From: Enterobacteriaceae bacterium | GTDB taxonomy: Bacteria > Pseudomonadota > Gammaproteobacteria > Enterobacterales > Enterobacteriaceae | DNA length: 64,000 nucleotides | Direction of reading: 5' to 3' | Assembly (NCBI GenBank): GCA_031253755.1 | Contig: JAIRVT010000092.1 | Span: 1 to 64,000, forward strand | Shown: positions 17,800 through 26,950 of the stretch, one piece after another | Layout of the letters: each line of letters opens with the position of its first letter | How positions within the stretch are numbered: the first letter of the stretch is position 1 | The notes under the pieces: generated by a model | Told to the model about the DNA's origin: nothing | What the model saw: the letters and a program-made list of their open reading frames with translations, nothing else | Databases searched by the model: none | Translations under genes and position numbers: made by a program

Positions 17800-18318
17800 T
17801 CAGATCGCGGTCGCCGGAGATTTACCCATCACCTGTTGGAAAGCACGTTTAAAGTAAATTAACCCGTGGCCTTCCTCTTTCACATGGATCTGCTTGACTT
17901 CCACCAGATACACATCATGAGTACCAATTTCCTGTACCTGTTCGATGCTGCCTTCCAGACTGGCGAGCGCATCTTTCAGCATAGGCTGTCCGAGTGAGTC
18001 GGTGTGCCAGATATCCCAACTAAAACGTTCTTCCATACTGGCTTCGGTCATACCGGCAAAATGGCGGGCCAGCACTTCCTGCTCGTGGCTCAGGATATTG
18101 ACACACAGCCGGCCATTTTCCTTAAATACCGGATTCATCGCACTATTGCGATTGATACACACCATCAGAGTCGGAGGCGTATCTGTCACGGAGCAGACCG
18201 CCGTTGCCGTTATACCGCATCGCCCGGACGAGCCATCCGTGGTGATAATATTCACGGCAGCGGAAAGGCTTGCCATCGCATCCCTGAAACGTAAGCGATG
18301 TTCATTTTCTAAAGACAT
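17800..18318 (-). CDS. hpaC: 4-hydroxyphenylacetate 3-monooxygenase, flavin reductase component
   Basis: NAD(P)H:flavin oxidoreductase that supplies reduced FAD to HpaB. The 172 residues have the flavin-reductase-like split-barrel: FRDAMASLSAAVNIITTDG at the N-terminus, GITATAVCSVTDTPPTLMVCINRNS and LCVNILS in the middle, and the C-terminal GLIYFKRAFQQV. A strong AGGAGG lies 6 nt before the ATG, and the gene follows hpaB by 20 nt, so the two form an operon as in E. coli W. The reduced flavin is thought to reach HpaB by diffusion. Confidence 0.95.
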   Translation of the reverse strand: MSLENEHRLRFRDAMASLSAAVNIITTDGSSGRCGITATAVCSVTDTPPTLMVCINRNSAMNPVFKENGRLCVNILSHEQEVLARHFAGMTEASMEERFSWDIWHTDSLGQPMLKDALASLEGSIEQVQEIGTHDVYLVEVKQIHVKEEGHGLIYFKRAFQQVMGKSPATAI

Positions 18319-18338
18319 ATAAGCCTCCTGCTGCTGAT

Positions 18339-19901
18339 TTATTTCAGCAGTTTATCGAGTAGGTTAATATCGTGGTTGTTGTGTAAATGCGGCACAGTCC
18401 AGCCATTGACATCGTAGTCTGACAAGCAGCGATCCACTAAGTCGGTCATTTTCTTCATATTGCCGGAACCATACGCATGGCGCAGGCATTGCAGGCGGAT
18501 TTCATCCTGACTGCCGGCATAATTGATTTCGTACAACTCGTGACGCCCGCCAAATTCACTGCCAATCGCATCCCACATTAATTTTAAAATCTTAATCCGC
18601 TCCACATGGTCGATACCATTAGAACCACGTACATATTTTTCAAGATATTGACTGATATCAGGATTGTGCATATCACGTACACTGGATGGCAAATAGATCA
18701 GCCCGCTGGTGACGTTACTTTCAATGATGTTCTTAATTTTCGTATAAGCCATCGGTGCCATCACACGGTAGGTCTGAATGGCCTGTGTGTCCGGCAGATA
18801 AGCATCGCCTTCCCAAGGCTTGGCTTCTGCCCACATGGCATCCGTCAGTGACCAGAACAGATTGCGCCATGCCACCACTTCACCGAGATCCGCCTGCACG
18901 CCGCGAAAATCCACCACGCCGGTGCATTCGAGACTTTTTTGCAACAATCCGGTAATAAAATCCAATTTGACCGCCAGACGCACACACGCCTGCATCGGGA
19001 ACAGGCGCGCGAAACCACTTTGCACCGCCCAATTGCGGGCGCGATCAAAATCGCGATAAATTAACACGTTTTCCCACGGAATTAACACCTTATCCATCAC
19101 CAGAATGGCGTCATTTTCATCAAACCGGCTGGAAAGCGGATAATCGAACGGCGAACCTGTCGCTCCTGCGGTTAATTCATAGGAAGCACGGGAAATTAAT
19201 TTTACGCCGTCAGCATCCATCGGTGCGACGAACATCACCGCGAAATCCGGGTTATCGCCAATCACCTGTGCCGAGCCGAAACCGATAAAATTGTAGTGAG
19301 TCAGTGCGGAGTTGGTGGCGACCACTTTCGCACCACTGACAATAATGCCGGCATCGGTCTCTTTTTCGATTTTGATGAACACATCTTTCACCTGATCGGC
19401 AGGCAGATGGCGATCGATCGGCGGGTTAACAATGGCATGGTTGAAATAAAGCGCATTTTCCTGAATATTTTTATACCATTTGCGGGCATTATCGGCGAAC
19501 TGCCCGTAAAATTCAGGATAAGCACCTAATGCGCAACAAAACGCCGCTTTATAATCAGGTGTGCGCCCCATCCAGCCGTAGCTTTGGCGTGACCATTCCG
19601 CAATGGCATCACGCTGTTGGCGGAGATCATCCGCGCTGGTGGCATAACGAAAGAATTTGTGGGTATAACCGCCGCTGCCGGTATCGGTATTCCAGCAGAG
19701 CATATCGTGGGTTTTGGCATCATGCAGCGCGTCATACAATTGACCGACTGAGGCAGCCGCATTACGAAAAGCGGGATGCGTTGTCACATCCTTAACCCGT
19801 TCGCCATAGATATAAATTTCCCGCCCATCCTGCAATGACTGCATATATTCTTTGCCCGTTAGCGGGCGTGTTTTATCGGCACGAAAATCTTCTGGTTTCA
19901 T
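18339..19901 (-). CDS. hpaB: 4-hydroxyphenylacetate 3-monooxygenase, oxygenase component
   Basis: FADH2-dependent ortho-hydroxylation of 4-hydroxyphenylacetate to 3,4-dihydroxyphenylacetate (homoprotocatechuate), the entry step for the hpa pathway. The 520 residues are the normal HpaB length. They begin MKPEDFRADKTRPLTGKEYMQSL, with IYIYGERVKDVTTHPAFRN, the flavin/substrate region HYNFIGFGSAQVIGDNPDFAVMFVAP, and YLPSSVRDMHNPDI near the end. GAGG lies 6 nt before the ATG. It is separated from hpaA and the rest of the hpa operon by an unrelated gene (20104-20655), unlike E. coli W where hpaA and hpaB are adjacent. Confidence 0.97.
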   Translation of the reverse strand: MKPEDFRADKTRPLTGKEYMQSLQDGREIYIYGERVKDVTTHPAFRNAAASVGQLYDALHDAKTHDMLCWNTDTGSGGYTHKFFRYATSADDLRQQRDAIAEWSRQSYGWMGRTPDYKAAFCCALGAYPEFYGQFADNARKWYKNIQENALYFNHAIVNPPIDRHLPADQVKDVFIKIEKETDAGIIVSGAKVVATNSALTHYNFIGFGSAQVIGDNPDFAVMFVAPMDADGVKLISRASYELTAGATGSPFDYPLSSRFDENDAILVMDKVLIPWENVLIYRDFDRARNWAVQSGFARLFPMQACVRLAVKLDFITGLLQKSLECTGVVDFRGVQADLGEVVAWRNLFWSLTDAMWAEAKPWEGDAYLPDTQAIQTYRVMAPMAYTKIKNIIESNVTSGLIYLPSSVRDMHNPDISQYLEKYVRGSNGIDHVERIKILKLMWDAIGSEFGGRHELYEINYAGSQDEIRLQCLRHAYGSGNMKKMTDLVDRCLSDYDVNGWTVPHLHNNHDINLLDKLLK

Positions 19902-19920
19902 AGCTACCTCAGCATTCGAA

Positions 19921-19955
19921 TGCTCTCAAACTAATTTGTTACCTGAATGAGAGCA
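19921..19955. promoter_or_regulatory. Inverted repeat in the hpaB leader
   Basis: TGCTCTCA at 19921-19928 pairs with TGAGAGCA at 19948-19955 across a 19-nt spacer, 20-54 nt upstream of the hpaB ATG. It could be a leader hairpin or part of a regulator site. In E. coli W hpaBC is activated by HpaA and CRP. A half CRP-like site (TGTGA at 20077) is also present, but weak. Confidence 0.4.
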
Positions 19956-20103
19956 AAAGTGTTAAATTTGTGTTTCTTTATGAGGTTAATTGAAGCGGCA
20001 GAATGAACAGACTTGAAGAGATTTTCAGCAGATTCGATGGTACTTTTCGGTGAAATGATGTGGATCGCGGTATATATGTGATCAATGTTGCATTTTGGTT
20101 TAT

Positions 20104-20655
20104 TTATTCATAACGATAACGAAAAGTTAATACGCCTTGAAAAGCGATTTTATCAATATAACGGAATGCAGGATAAGCCTTATTATCCCAGGGATCACAA
20201 ATGACCGCGTCACGATTCCATGTGCTGGGGTTGAGGCGATCGCCACTGATTCTGCCAATAACAATAATGGAATGAGTATCATTCAGCATTTTTATTGAGA
20301 AAAACTCAATCGGTCTGGCACCCAGAAATTTTAAACGAGTAAATGCAATGGCCGCTTTTTCTCCACAATTACCAACGTGATATTTACTGGCATAAGCACT
20401 GCGAATAGGAATAATTCTTTTATATGATTGAATGTTATAATCCGATTTATCTTTTGTAATCCCATCTCTTTTCATCTTTCGATCTAATGTACGATTGATA
20501 TATTTTCGGAGACTTTTAAGTTTAGTATTAGTTTGTTTCCTATTTTCAAGAAATTCTGGTGTTTTCGGAATTTGATTTGGTGATATTACGCCGAGAGTAT
20601 CATTAACATAATTAATCGCTCTTCTGGCTAAAAGTATATTCCTGGCTAATGACAT
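20104..20655 (-). CDS. Possible papain/transglutaminase-fold cysteine enzyme (effector-like)
   Basis: 183 residues from ATG 20655, chosen because AAGGA lies 8 nt upstream; the longer frame to 20742 adds an unlikely leader. The first ~70 residues are basic and helical. The second half has the spacing of a Cys-His-Asp papain-like or transglutaminase-like enzyme: C97 in VGNCGEKAAIAF at a helix start, H128 in DTHSIIVIGR and D154 in VICDPWDNKAYP. That layout occurs in several toxin and type III effector cysteine proteases and glutamine deamidases (YopT/HopN-like and relatives). No signal peptide is seen. It interrupts the usual hpaA-hpaB adjacency and is more AT-rich than both neighbours, so it was probably acquired. 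The function is inferred only from the triad pattern. Confidence 0.55.
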   Translation of the reverse strand: MSLARNILLARRAINYVNDTLGVISPNQIPKTPEFLENRKQTNTKLKSLRKYINRTLDRKMKRDGITKDKSDYNIQSYKRIIPIRSAYASKYHVGNCGEKAAIAFTRLKFLGARPIEFFSIKMLNDTHSIIVIGRISGDRLNPSTWNRDAVICDPWDNKAYPAFRYIDKIAFQGVLTFRYRYE

Positions 20656-20765
20656 AGCAATATTCCTTATGAGATAAATAAAGAAATTGTAATAAGGAAA
20701 AATACATTGATATTTATGGGTAAATTTTATTAAAACTACCAAATTAAAATTATGTAGACAATAAA

Positions 20766-21710
20766 TTATTTATTTGAGTAATCGGATGAATTTTGAGATA
20801 GATCGCGGGACGATTGTAAATCTTTTTCCCGCCAAACACTTGGCGAATATCCCACCAGCCGGTTAAAAAATCGGGCGAAGTAGGCCGGGTCTTTAAAGCC
20901 AAGCTGATAGGCGATTTCAAATACCGGGCTGTCACTGAACAACAATAATCGTTTCGCTTCCCGCAACAGGCGGTCGAAAATTAAGCGCTTCGGTGGGCGG
21001 TTGGCAAACCGATGGCACATATCTTTCAAACGTGATTCCGTGACGCCCATTTTTTCGGCATATTCCGGTACGGTCAGATGCTGGTGATAATGTTGATCAA
21101 CCAACTGATTAAAGCGCTGAAAGAATTTCAATTCTCCCCTTACACCACCGGAATGGCTCTCTTCCAGCGGAATACTGCGTAAAATAAAGGTAAACAGGGA
21201 TTGCGCCAAAAAAGCCAGTGATTGCTCGCGGCCGGCAAATTGGTTGATGGATTCCCGTTCGATCAGTGCCCAGTAATGGCTGAACGTGTTGAATTCATCC
21301 GGTTTATCCGCAATGGAAAGGCAGAGCGCCGGAATATCGATTAATTCCCGTTGGGTCGGGTAAAGCAAATTCAGCAGCGGCATAATCAACTCCTGTCGTA
21401 CCGTCAGCACATAACCGTCGGTATCCTCTTGGGTGAAGAAAGCGTGAGGAACGGACGGAGGCGTCAGGATAAACAGCGGCGCCTGTACGGAATAACGGTG
21501 TTCATCCAGTTGGAGTTCAATCCTTCCGGTCAGCAGATAATGGAGTTGAAAAAAACTATCATGGCGGTGTGCCTGCATATCCCGCCCGAAAAACGCAGCC
21601 ATACGACCAAACGTTTGATAATGCACATCGTTTGATCCCTGTGTTTCATCGTAATCCTTGCTGATATCAATATTGGTAATGATGGCTTTGTTTGTATGAG
21701 CGGCTGACAT
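20766..21710 (-). CDS. hpaA: AraC-family activator of the hpa genes
   Basis: Transcriptional activator of hpaBC (and its own gene) in response to hydroxyphenylacetates in E. coli W. The 314 residues comprise an N-terminal cupin sensor (AHRHDSFFQLHYLLTG, LTPPSVPHAFF) and a C-terminal AraC double helix-turn-helix (TVPEYAEKMGVTESRLKDMC, then FEIAYQLGFKDPAYFARFFNR). The start at ATG 21710 is favoured by the AGG in AGCAGGTGATAAAC just upstream; a GTG at 21719 is the alternative. It begins next to the hpaX stop, so hpaX and hpaA are coupled. The C-terminal tail after LVGYSPSVWRE is short. Confidence 0.92.
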   Translation of the reverse strand: MSAAHTNKAIITNIDISKDYDETQGSNDVHYQTFGRMAAFFGRDMQAHRHDSFFQLHYLLTGRIELQLDEHRYSVQAPLFILTPPSVPHAFFTQEDTDGYVLTVRQELIMPLLNLLYPTQRELIDIPALCLSIADKPDEFNTFSHYWALIERESINQFAGREQSLAFLAQSLFTFILRSIPLEESHSGGVRGELKFFQRFNQLVDQHYHQHLTVPEYAEKMGVTESRLKDMCHRFANRPPKRLIFDRLLREAKRLLLFSDSPVFEIAYQLGFKDPAYFARFFNRLVGYSPSVWREKDLQSSRDLSQNSSDYSNK

Positions 21711-21715
21711 GTTTA

Positions 21716-23065
21716 TCACCTGCTACCGGCATGTTTCATTGGAATACGCACAACCAACCATGCGCCGATCATCAGTAATCCCGCCACAAAATAGAGGCCG
21801 GAATTAAAACTGCCGGTTTGATCTTTCAGCCAGCCGATCAGCAAGGGACTGACGGCAGAGCCGATATTTCCGGTGGCATTGATCACGGCGATCCCAATGG
21901 CTCGCGCGCGCAGGCTGATGGATTGATCCGGCGTGGTCCAGAATACCGCCATCGCCGTAAATGAACCGGTTGAGGCCATAATGATCCCCAGAAGCTGTAC
22001 CAGACTGTTACCGGTCAGCGATGTCAGCAGCCAACCTGCGGCGGCAAACAGATAAGGCAGCGCGGTATGCATTTTACGTTCTTGCAGACGATCTGAACGG
22101 CGTCCCCAGTAAATCATGCCTAAAATCGTACAGAATTGCGGAATCGCCGTGAGCAGGCCGATAACCACATGGCTGCTGCCTTGATTGAAGCTTTGCATAA
22201 TCTGTGGCGTCCAGATATTGATGGCGCTCAAGGTATTGGTCAGGCAGAAATATGCCAGGGTATACATCAGCACAACCGGCGTAAAAACTTCGCGCCACAG
22301 GCTGCTTTTTTGGGGAGACAATGTTGGCGAATGGCTGACAGCCTGAAGCGTGTCGTTTTCCATCATCTCCTGAAGACACTGCTTATCGTCAGCGGTCAGC
22401 CATTTGGCTTTCGCGGGCGAATCATCCAGATAAAACCAGACAACAATTCCCAATAAAACAGAAGGGAAACCTTCCAGCAAAAATAACCACTGCCAGCCGC
22501 GCAAATTCCACAGCCCATCCATTTCCAGAATATAACCGGAAGCCAGCGAACCCAATGCCATCGTCACCGGCATGGCGATCATAAACAGGGCGTTGGCGCG
22601 CGCGCGATAATGCGCCGGAAACCAATAGGTCAGATAAACCAGAATACCGGGCAGGAAACCGGCTTCGGCAATTCCCACCAGCATCCGCAGGATATACAGG
22701 CTGGTTGCGCCGGTCGCAAACATCGTCGCGGTGGACGCCACGCCCCACAGCACCATAATGGTGGCAATCCAGCGTCTGGCCCCTACAATACTGAGCATTA
22801 TGTTGCCGGGAATGCCGAACGCCACATAGGTCACATAAAACAAGGTCGCCGCTAGGCCGAACATCGTTGAAGTCAGTCCCAGATCTTTTCCCATCGTTAA
22901 ACCGGCAAAACCGATATTAATGCGATCCAAGAAAGAGAAAACAAACAGAACAAAGAGAAACAGAATCAAACGGCGAAATAATTTATTGATAACGTTTTGT
23001 TGCCGGCTAGTGAGTTTGCCAGATGGGGAAGCCGGATCTTGTATTGCTTCAGATGAGCTGCTCAT
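21716..23065 (-). CDS. hpaX: 4-hydroxyphenylacetate permease (MFS)
   Basis: Major facilitator (anion:cation symporter type) for uptake of 4-hydroxyphenylacetate. 449 residues with 12 membrane segments, the MFS start RLILFLFVLFVFSFLDRINIGFAG, and a long central loop (WFYLDDSPAKAKWLTADDKQCL) as in HpaX/phthalate-type carriers. AAGG lies ~7 nt before the ATG. It sits in the operon between hpaI and hpaA, as in E. coli W. Confidence 0.92.
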   Translation of the reverse strand: MSSSSEAIQDPASPSGKLTSRQQNVINKLFRRLILFLFVLFVFSFLDRINIGFAGLTMGKDLGLTSTMFGLAATLFYVTYVAFGIPGNIMLSIVGARRWIATIMVLWGVASTATMFATGATSLYILRMLVGIAEAGFLPGILVYLTYWFPAHYRARANALFMIAMPVTMALGSLASGYILEMDGLWNLRGWQWLFLLEGFPSVLLGIVVWFYLDDSPAKAKWLTADDKQCLQEMMENDTLQAVSHSPTLSPQKSSLWREVFTPVVLMYTLAYFCLTNTLSAINIWTPQIMQSFNQGSSHVVIGLLTAIPQFCTILGMIYWGRRSDRLQERKMHTALPYLFAAAGWLLTSLTGNSLVQLLGIIMASTGSFTAMAVFWTTPDQSISLRARAIGIAVINATGNIGSAVSPLLIGWLKDQTGSFNSGLYFVAGLLMIGAWLVVRIPMKHAGSR

Positions 23066-23152
23066 TCGTGACCTTTTTGTGTTATTGCTATTGTGTTATT
23101 GAATACCGTGTTATCGAAAGAACTCCAGTGTCGTGTGGTGGTGCTATTTGTT

Positions 23153-23178
23153 GTTTGTTGCAATGGTTTGTTGCAATG
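23153..23178. repeat. 13-bp tandem duplication
   Basis: GTTTGTTGCAATG occurs twice in direct succession in the hpaX-hpaI gap. The same gap also has near-repeats of TGTGTTATTG at about 23078-23115. This is one of many short tandem duplications between genes in this window. Confidence 0.8.
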
Positions 23179-23197
23179 TCTTGTTGTTGGCAGAAAC

Positions 23198-24004
23198 TTA
23201 ATAAGCGCCGGTTGGAGACGGTGCGCAACTCTTCTGTTGTTGACCAAAGCGTGCCGCCAGTGAATGGGCCGCATTTGCCAGCAGCGTGGTATCCACTCCG
23301 ACAGCAATAAACTGCACGCCAAGATGCACATAATGCTCGGCAGCCTCAATGTTGGTCATGAGAATGCCGGCGGCTTTGCCTGCTACCGTGATTTGTGCAA
23401 TGGCCTGTTCAATCGCGGCCTTAACATCAGGATGCTGAGGATTGCCGTGATGCCCCATATCAGCGCTGAGATCGGCGGGGCCGATAAAGACGCCATCAAC
23501 GCCATCCACTGACAGGATCTCAGCCAAATTGTTCAACGCCTCACGGGTTTCTGCCTGCACCAACACGCACATCTCGTCATTGGCACGCGTCAGATAATCA
23601 GGAATACGATTCCAGCGGGACGCCCTTGCCAGCGCACTGCCAACGCCACGTATGCCCTGCGGCGGGTAACGTGTCGCCCGCACGGCTTCACGCGCCTGTT
23701 CTGCATTCTGAATCATCGGTATCAGTAAAGTCTGCGTGCCGATATCCAATAACTGCTTGATGATGACCGGATCATTCCACGGCGGGCGCACAATCGGATG
23801 GCTAGGATAAGGCGCAATTGCCTGTAGCTGGTTCAGGATGGAAGGGACAGTGTTGGGGGCATGTTCGCCGTCAATCAGTAGCCAGTCAAAACCTGTGCCC
23901 GCCAGAATTTCGGCGCTGTATGAACTGCAAAGCCCCAGCCATAAACCGATTTGTGGTTTTCCGGCCTGCAAAGCCTGTTTAAATTTATTTGTTAGCTGAT
24001 CCAT
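23198..24004 (-). CDS. hpaI: 4-hydroxy-2-oxoheptane-1,7-dioate aldolase
   Basis: Class II (metal-dependent) aldolase splitting 4-hydroxy-2-oxoheptanedioate to pyruvate and succinic semialdehyde, the last ring-fission-derived step. The 268 residues have the HpcH/HpaI barrel: [28 protein letters not shown], the metal-binding [12 protein letters not shown] and [20 protein letters not shown], and the C-terminal [25 protein letters not shown] precedes the ATG. It follows hpaH by 10 nt. Its product is the substrate of the dehydrogenase encoded at 24933-26405. Confidence 0.95.
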   Translation of the reverse strand: MDQLTNKFKQALQAGKPQIGLWLGLCSSYSAEILAGTGFDWLLIDGEHAPNTVPSILNQLQAIAPYPSHPIVRPPWNDPVIIKQLLDIGTQTLLIPMIQNAEQAREAVRATRYPPQGIRGVGSALARASRWNRIPDYLTRANDEMCVLVQAETREALNNLAEILSVDGVDGVFIGPADLSADMGHHGNPQHPDVKAAIEQAIAQITVAGKAAGILMTNIEAAEHYVHLGVQFIAVGVDTTLLANAAHSLAARFGQQQKSCAPSPTGAY

Positions 24005-24014
24005 AAATGCTTCC

Positions 24015-24854
24015 TCAGATAAAGTGACAGCTCACTGAGCCAAGTGCACCATAATCTACATGAAACGTGTCGCCCTTGCGGGCCGGAACCGGGCGGGTGA
24101 AAGAGCCGCTGAGAATGATCTGCCCGGCTTCGAGTTGGACGCCATGTGCAGCCAGTTTATTTGCCAGCCAGACAACGCCATTGGCAGGATGGTCAAGCAC
24201 CGCCGCCGCAACGCCGGATTCTTCAATCACACCATTGCGATAGAGCAGGGCACTGACCCAGCGCAAATCCAGTTCATGAGGTTTGACAGGGCGTCCGCCC
24301 ATAATGACGCCACCATTGGCAGCGTTATCAGAAATCGTATCCTGCACTTTACGTGGCCGCCCGGATTGGGGATCAATGTTGTGGCTGCGGGCATCGATCA
24401 GCTCCAATGCCGGGATCACGTAATCGGTTGCGTTGTACACATCAAATAACGTGCAATTCGGGCCACGCAGCGGTTTTGCCAGTACAAACGCCAGTTCGAC
24501 CTCAATGCGCGGCACAATAAAACGTTCACAGGGAATATCACCACCGGACTGAAAAAACATATCGTCCAGTAACACACCATAATCCGGCTCATTGATTTGC
24601 GAACTGGCCTGCATGGCTTTCGACGTAAGGCCGATTTTATGCCCTTTCAAGTGTCGTCCTTCCGCCATTTTCATGCTGACCCATTCACGCTGAATGGCGT
24701 AAGCATCCTCAATGGTGATTTCCGGGTAATCCAGTGAAATCTGGCGGATTTGCTGACGATTTTTTTCCGCCTGATGTAAACGGTGCGCCATCAGCGATAT
24801 GATTTCGGGTTGTAGCTGAGACATCGTTTCTTGAGATATGGCTTTTTGAGGCAT
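24015..24854 (-). CDS. hpaH: 2-oxo-hept-3-ene-1,7-dioate hydratase
   Basis: Hydrates 2-oxohept-3-enedioate to 4-hydroxy-2-oxoheptanedioate (Mg-dependent, HpcG type). The 279 residues are ~12 longer at the N-terminus than E. coli W HpaH; the start is chosen for AAAGGA ~9 nt upstream of ATG 24854. The core is very like the family: [61 protein letters not shown] and [15 protein letters not shown]. It lies in the operon between the semialdehyde dehydrogenase and hpaI; a small repeat element is in the upstream gap. Confidence 0.95.
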   Translation of the reverse strand: MPQKAISQETMSQLQPEIISLMAHRLHQAEKNRQQIRQISLDYPEITIEDAYAIQREWVSMKMAEGRHLKGHKIGLTSKAMQASSQINEPDYGVLLDDMFFQSGGDIPCERFIVPRIEVELAFVLAKPLRGPNCTLFDVYNATDYVIPALELIDARSHNIDPQSGRPRKVQDTISDNAANGGVIMGGRPVKPHELDLRWVSALLYRNGVIEESGVAAAVLDHPANGVVWLANKLAAHGVQLEAGQIILSGSFTRPVPARKGDTFHVDYGALGSVSCHFI

Positions 24855-24870
24855 CGTATTAATCCTTTTT

Positions 24871-24915
24871 ATATCCGTCGCCTTTCAAGCAGCCTCTTTG
24901 TCAGAGGCTGCCCGA
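24871..24915. repeat. Short copy of the dispersed inverted-repeat element
   Basis: Starts ATATCCGTCGCCTTTCAAGC, like the left end of the 124-bp element, and ends CCCGAAATTTATCGG, like its right end. The middle is reduced to an 8-bp hairpin (CAGCCTCT-TTGTC-AGAGGCTG, 24890-24910). It sits between two genes of the hpa operon and could affect mRNA stability or give partial termination. Confidence 0.65.
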
Positions 24916-24932
24916 AATTTATCGGCTGGTGT

Positions 24933-26405
24933 TTATAATCCGCCAAAACAGAGGTATTTCACTTCCAGATAATCTTCTATGCCGTAACGTGAACCTTCAC
25001 GCCCCAGTCCAGACTGTTTGATACCGCCAAATGGCACGGCTTCATTGGAAATCAGCCCTTCATTAATACCGACCATTCCGCTCTCCAGCGCTTCCGCGAC
25101 ACGGTAAATCCGGCCGATATCACGGGAATAAAAATAAGCCGCCAGACCAAATTCGGTATTGTTAGCAATGCGAATGGCCTCTTCTTCATCACGGAACTTA
25201 AACAACGCCGCCAGAGGGCCGAAGGTTTCTTCATGGGAAACCAGCATGGTTTCATCAACATCAGCCAGCACAGTCGGCTCAAAGAACAAACCGCCCAGTT
25301 GGTGAGATTTACCGCCTGTCAGCAGCCGTGCACCATGAGAAATCGCATCGCTGACATGGGTCTGAACTTTATCCACGGCAGCCTGATTAATCAGCGGACC
25401 TTGCTGCGACGTGCTGTCAGTGGCTGGCCCGATCCGCAGTTGCTTGGCAGCCTGCGCCAGACGTTCGGCAAATGCCTCATAAATCCCTTCCTGAACCAGA
25501 ATCCGGTTGGCACAAACACAGGTTTGCCCGCTGTTACGGAATTTAGCTGCCATTGCGCCTTTAACTGCCGCATCCAAATCGGCATCATCAAAGACAATAA
25601 AAGGCGCATTGCCACCTAATTCAAGAGAAAGTTTTTTCACCGTATCGGCACTTTGTGCCATCAGTAATTTACCCACACGGGTCGAACCGGTAAAAGAGAG
25701 TTTACGCACGACAGGGCTTGAGGTCAGCGCGCCGCCAATGGCTTTGGCGTCCATTCCGGTAACGATATTGAAAACACCTGCCGGAATACCCGCCAGCTCA
25801 CCCAGAGCTGCCAGTGCCAGTGCGGAAAGTGGCGTTTCAGCCGCCGGTTTCAGAACCACTGTACAGCCAGCCGCCAGCGCCGGGCCGACTTTACGGGTGA
25901 TCATCGCGTTGGGGAAGTTCCACGGTGTAATGGCAGCAACAACGCCGATAGGCTGTTTGATGGTTGAGGTACGTTGGGCTGGCATCGGGGAAGGAATGGT
26001 TTCGCCGTAAATCCGCTTACCTTCCTCTGCAAACCACTCGATAAAACTGGCACCATAAGCGATTTCTCCCATCGCTTCTGCATGGGATTTTCCCTGCTCA
26101 ATACTCAGCAGTTCAGCCAGTGTTTTCTGGTTGTCCATGATCAGATTGAACCAGTGTCTGAGGATCTGGCTGCGTTTTTTCGCTGTCAGGGCACGCCATG
26201 CAGGCAGCGCCTTTTCCGCCGCATCAATGGCACGATAAGTTTCTGTCGCGCCCATGTCACTCACATTGGCAATGACGTCACCATTGGCAGGGTTGGTCAC
26301 CGCGAAAGTGGCCTTATTATCCGCATCAACCCATTGCCCGTTAACATAAGCCTGTTGGCGTAACAATAAAGTCTCATGCAGTAAAGTATCGAGATGCGTT
26401 GTCAT
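24933..26405 (-). CDS. gabD: NAD(P)-dependent succinate semialdehyde dehydrogenase
   Basis: Oxidises succinic semialdehyde to succinate. The 490 residues are typical of GabD-type aldehyde dehydrogenases: PWNFPNAMITRKVGPALAAGC, LSFTGSTRVGK, catalytic Glu in LELGGNAPF and catalytic Cys in SGQTCVCANR (about residue 295). The start is ATG 26405, with GAGGAAACC directly before it. It lies inside the hpa operon between hpaF and hpaH, where E. coli W has no such gene. There it would remove the semialdehyde released by HpaI and feed succinate into the TCA cycle. The symbol is by similarity; a different cluster-specific name may be used. Confidence 0.88.
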   Translation of the reverse strand: MTTHLDTLLHETLLLRQQAYVNGQWVDADNKATFAVTNPANGDVIANVSDMGATETYRAIDAAEKALPAWRALTAKKRSQILRHWFNLIMDNQKTLAELLSIEQGKSHAEAMGEIAYGASFIEWFAEEGKRIYGETIPSPMPAQRTSTIKQPIGVVAAITPWNFPNAMITRKVGPALAAGCTVVLKPAAETPLSALALAALGELAGIPAGVFNIVTGMDAKAIGGALTSSPVVRKLSFTGSTRVGKLLMAQSADTVKKLSLELGGNAPFIVFDDADLDAAVKGAMAAKFRNSGQTCVCANRILVQEGIYEAFAERLAQAAKQLRIGPATDSTSQQGPLINQAAVDKVQTHVSDAISHGARLLTGGKSHQLGGLFFEPTVLADVDETMLVSHEETFGPLAALFKFRDEEEAIRIANNTEFGLAAYFYSRDIGRIYRVAEALESGMVGINEGLISNEAVPFGGIKQSGLGREGSRYGIEDYLEVKYLCFGGL

Positions 26406-26476
26406 GGTTTCCTCTTCATTATCTAACAATATAGTGAACTCAATTTTTTGAAGTCAGTCACACAAAAGTATGCCAC

Positions 26477-26875
26477 TCACGATGTCTGATCTTTTAACTT
26501 AAATAGCTGATGAACATTATTCGATTTGTAATTCAGTATTGGATCAAGCTCTTCCATTGTAAAAGAGAGACCAAGATAACGTTGCGCCATTAAGGCAGAA
26601 AAATGATCCTTGATGAGCGAAAACAGCATTTCCCCGACTTGCTGGCGCTCCTCAAGGCTGCGTCCGGCACCGATTTTCAGCGTCATATGCACAAAGGCAT
26701 AATCTTGCTTTCCGTCCGCCATCTGCCATGTGTCTATCCAAATCGCCCGGCTGCGAATTCCGCCCAGCGGAAAAATACCGCTATCAGCGAGTGCCTGATT
26801 CACACGGGCAAATAACTGCGGCAGGTTGGCTTCCTGACGGATGTTTTCGGTACATTCAGCATAAAAATGTGGCAT
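26477..26875 (-). CDS. hpaF: 5-carboxymethyl-2-hydroxymuconate delta-isomerase
   Basis: Tautomerase-superfamily isomerase of the homoprotocatechuate pathway. The protein starts MPHFYAECTENIRQEA; after Met removal Pro-1 is the catalytic base. IWIDTWQMADGKQDYAFVHMTLKIGAGRSLEERQ is the characteristic core. 132 residues from ATG 26875 (AGGAG 6 nt upstream), against ~126 in E. coli; the longer frame would bury the catalytic proline. It follows hpaD with a 75-nt gap that contains a repeat-element hairpin. Confidence 0.94.
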   Translation of the reverse strand: MPHFYAECTENIRQEANLPQLFARVNQALADSGIFPLGGIRSRAIWIDTWQMADGKQDYAFVHMTLKIGAGRSLEERQQVGEMLFSLIKDHFSALMAQRYLGLSFTMEELDPILNYKSNNVHQLFKLKDQTS

Positions 26876-26896
26876 GACTGACTCCTGACCTGCGTT

Positions 26897-26946
26897 TTTC
26901 ACGTTGCCTCACAACAAGGGAGGCAACGTGAAATCCATAGGATATT
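26897..26946. repeat. Hairpin copy of the dispersed inverted-repeat element
   Basis: A perfect 14-bp stem (TTTCACGTTGCCTC at 26897-26910, GAGGCAACGTGAAA at 26920-26933) is followed by TCCATAGGATAT, the right terminus of the 124-bp element. It sits between hpaD and hpaF within the operon. Confidence 0.65.
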
Positions 26947-26950
26947 AAAA

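Noticed and set aside
20750..20935. 61-residue minus-strand frame
   Set aside because: Lies inside hpaA in another frame.
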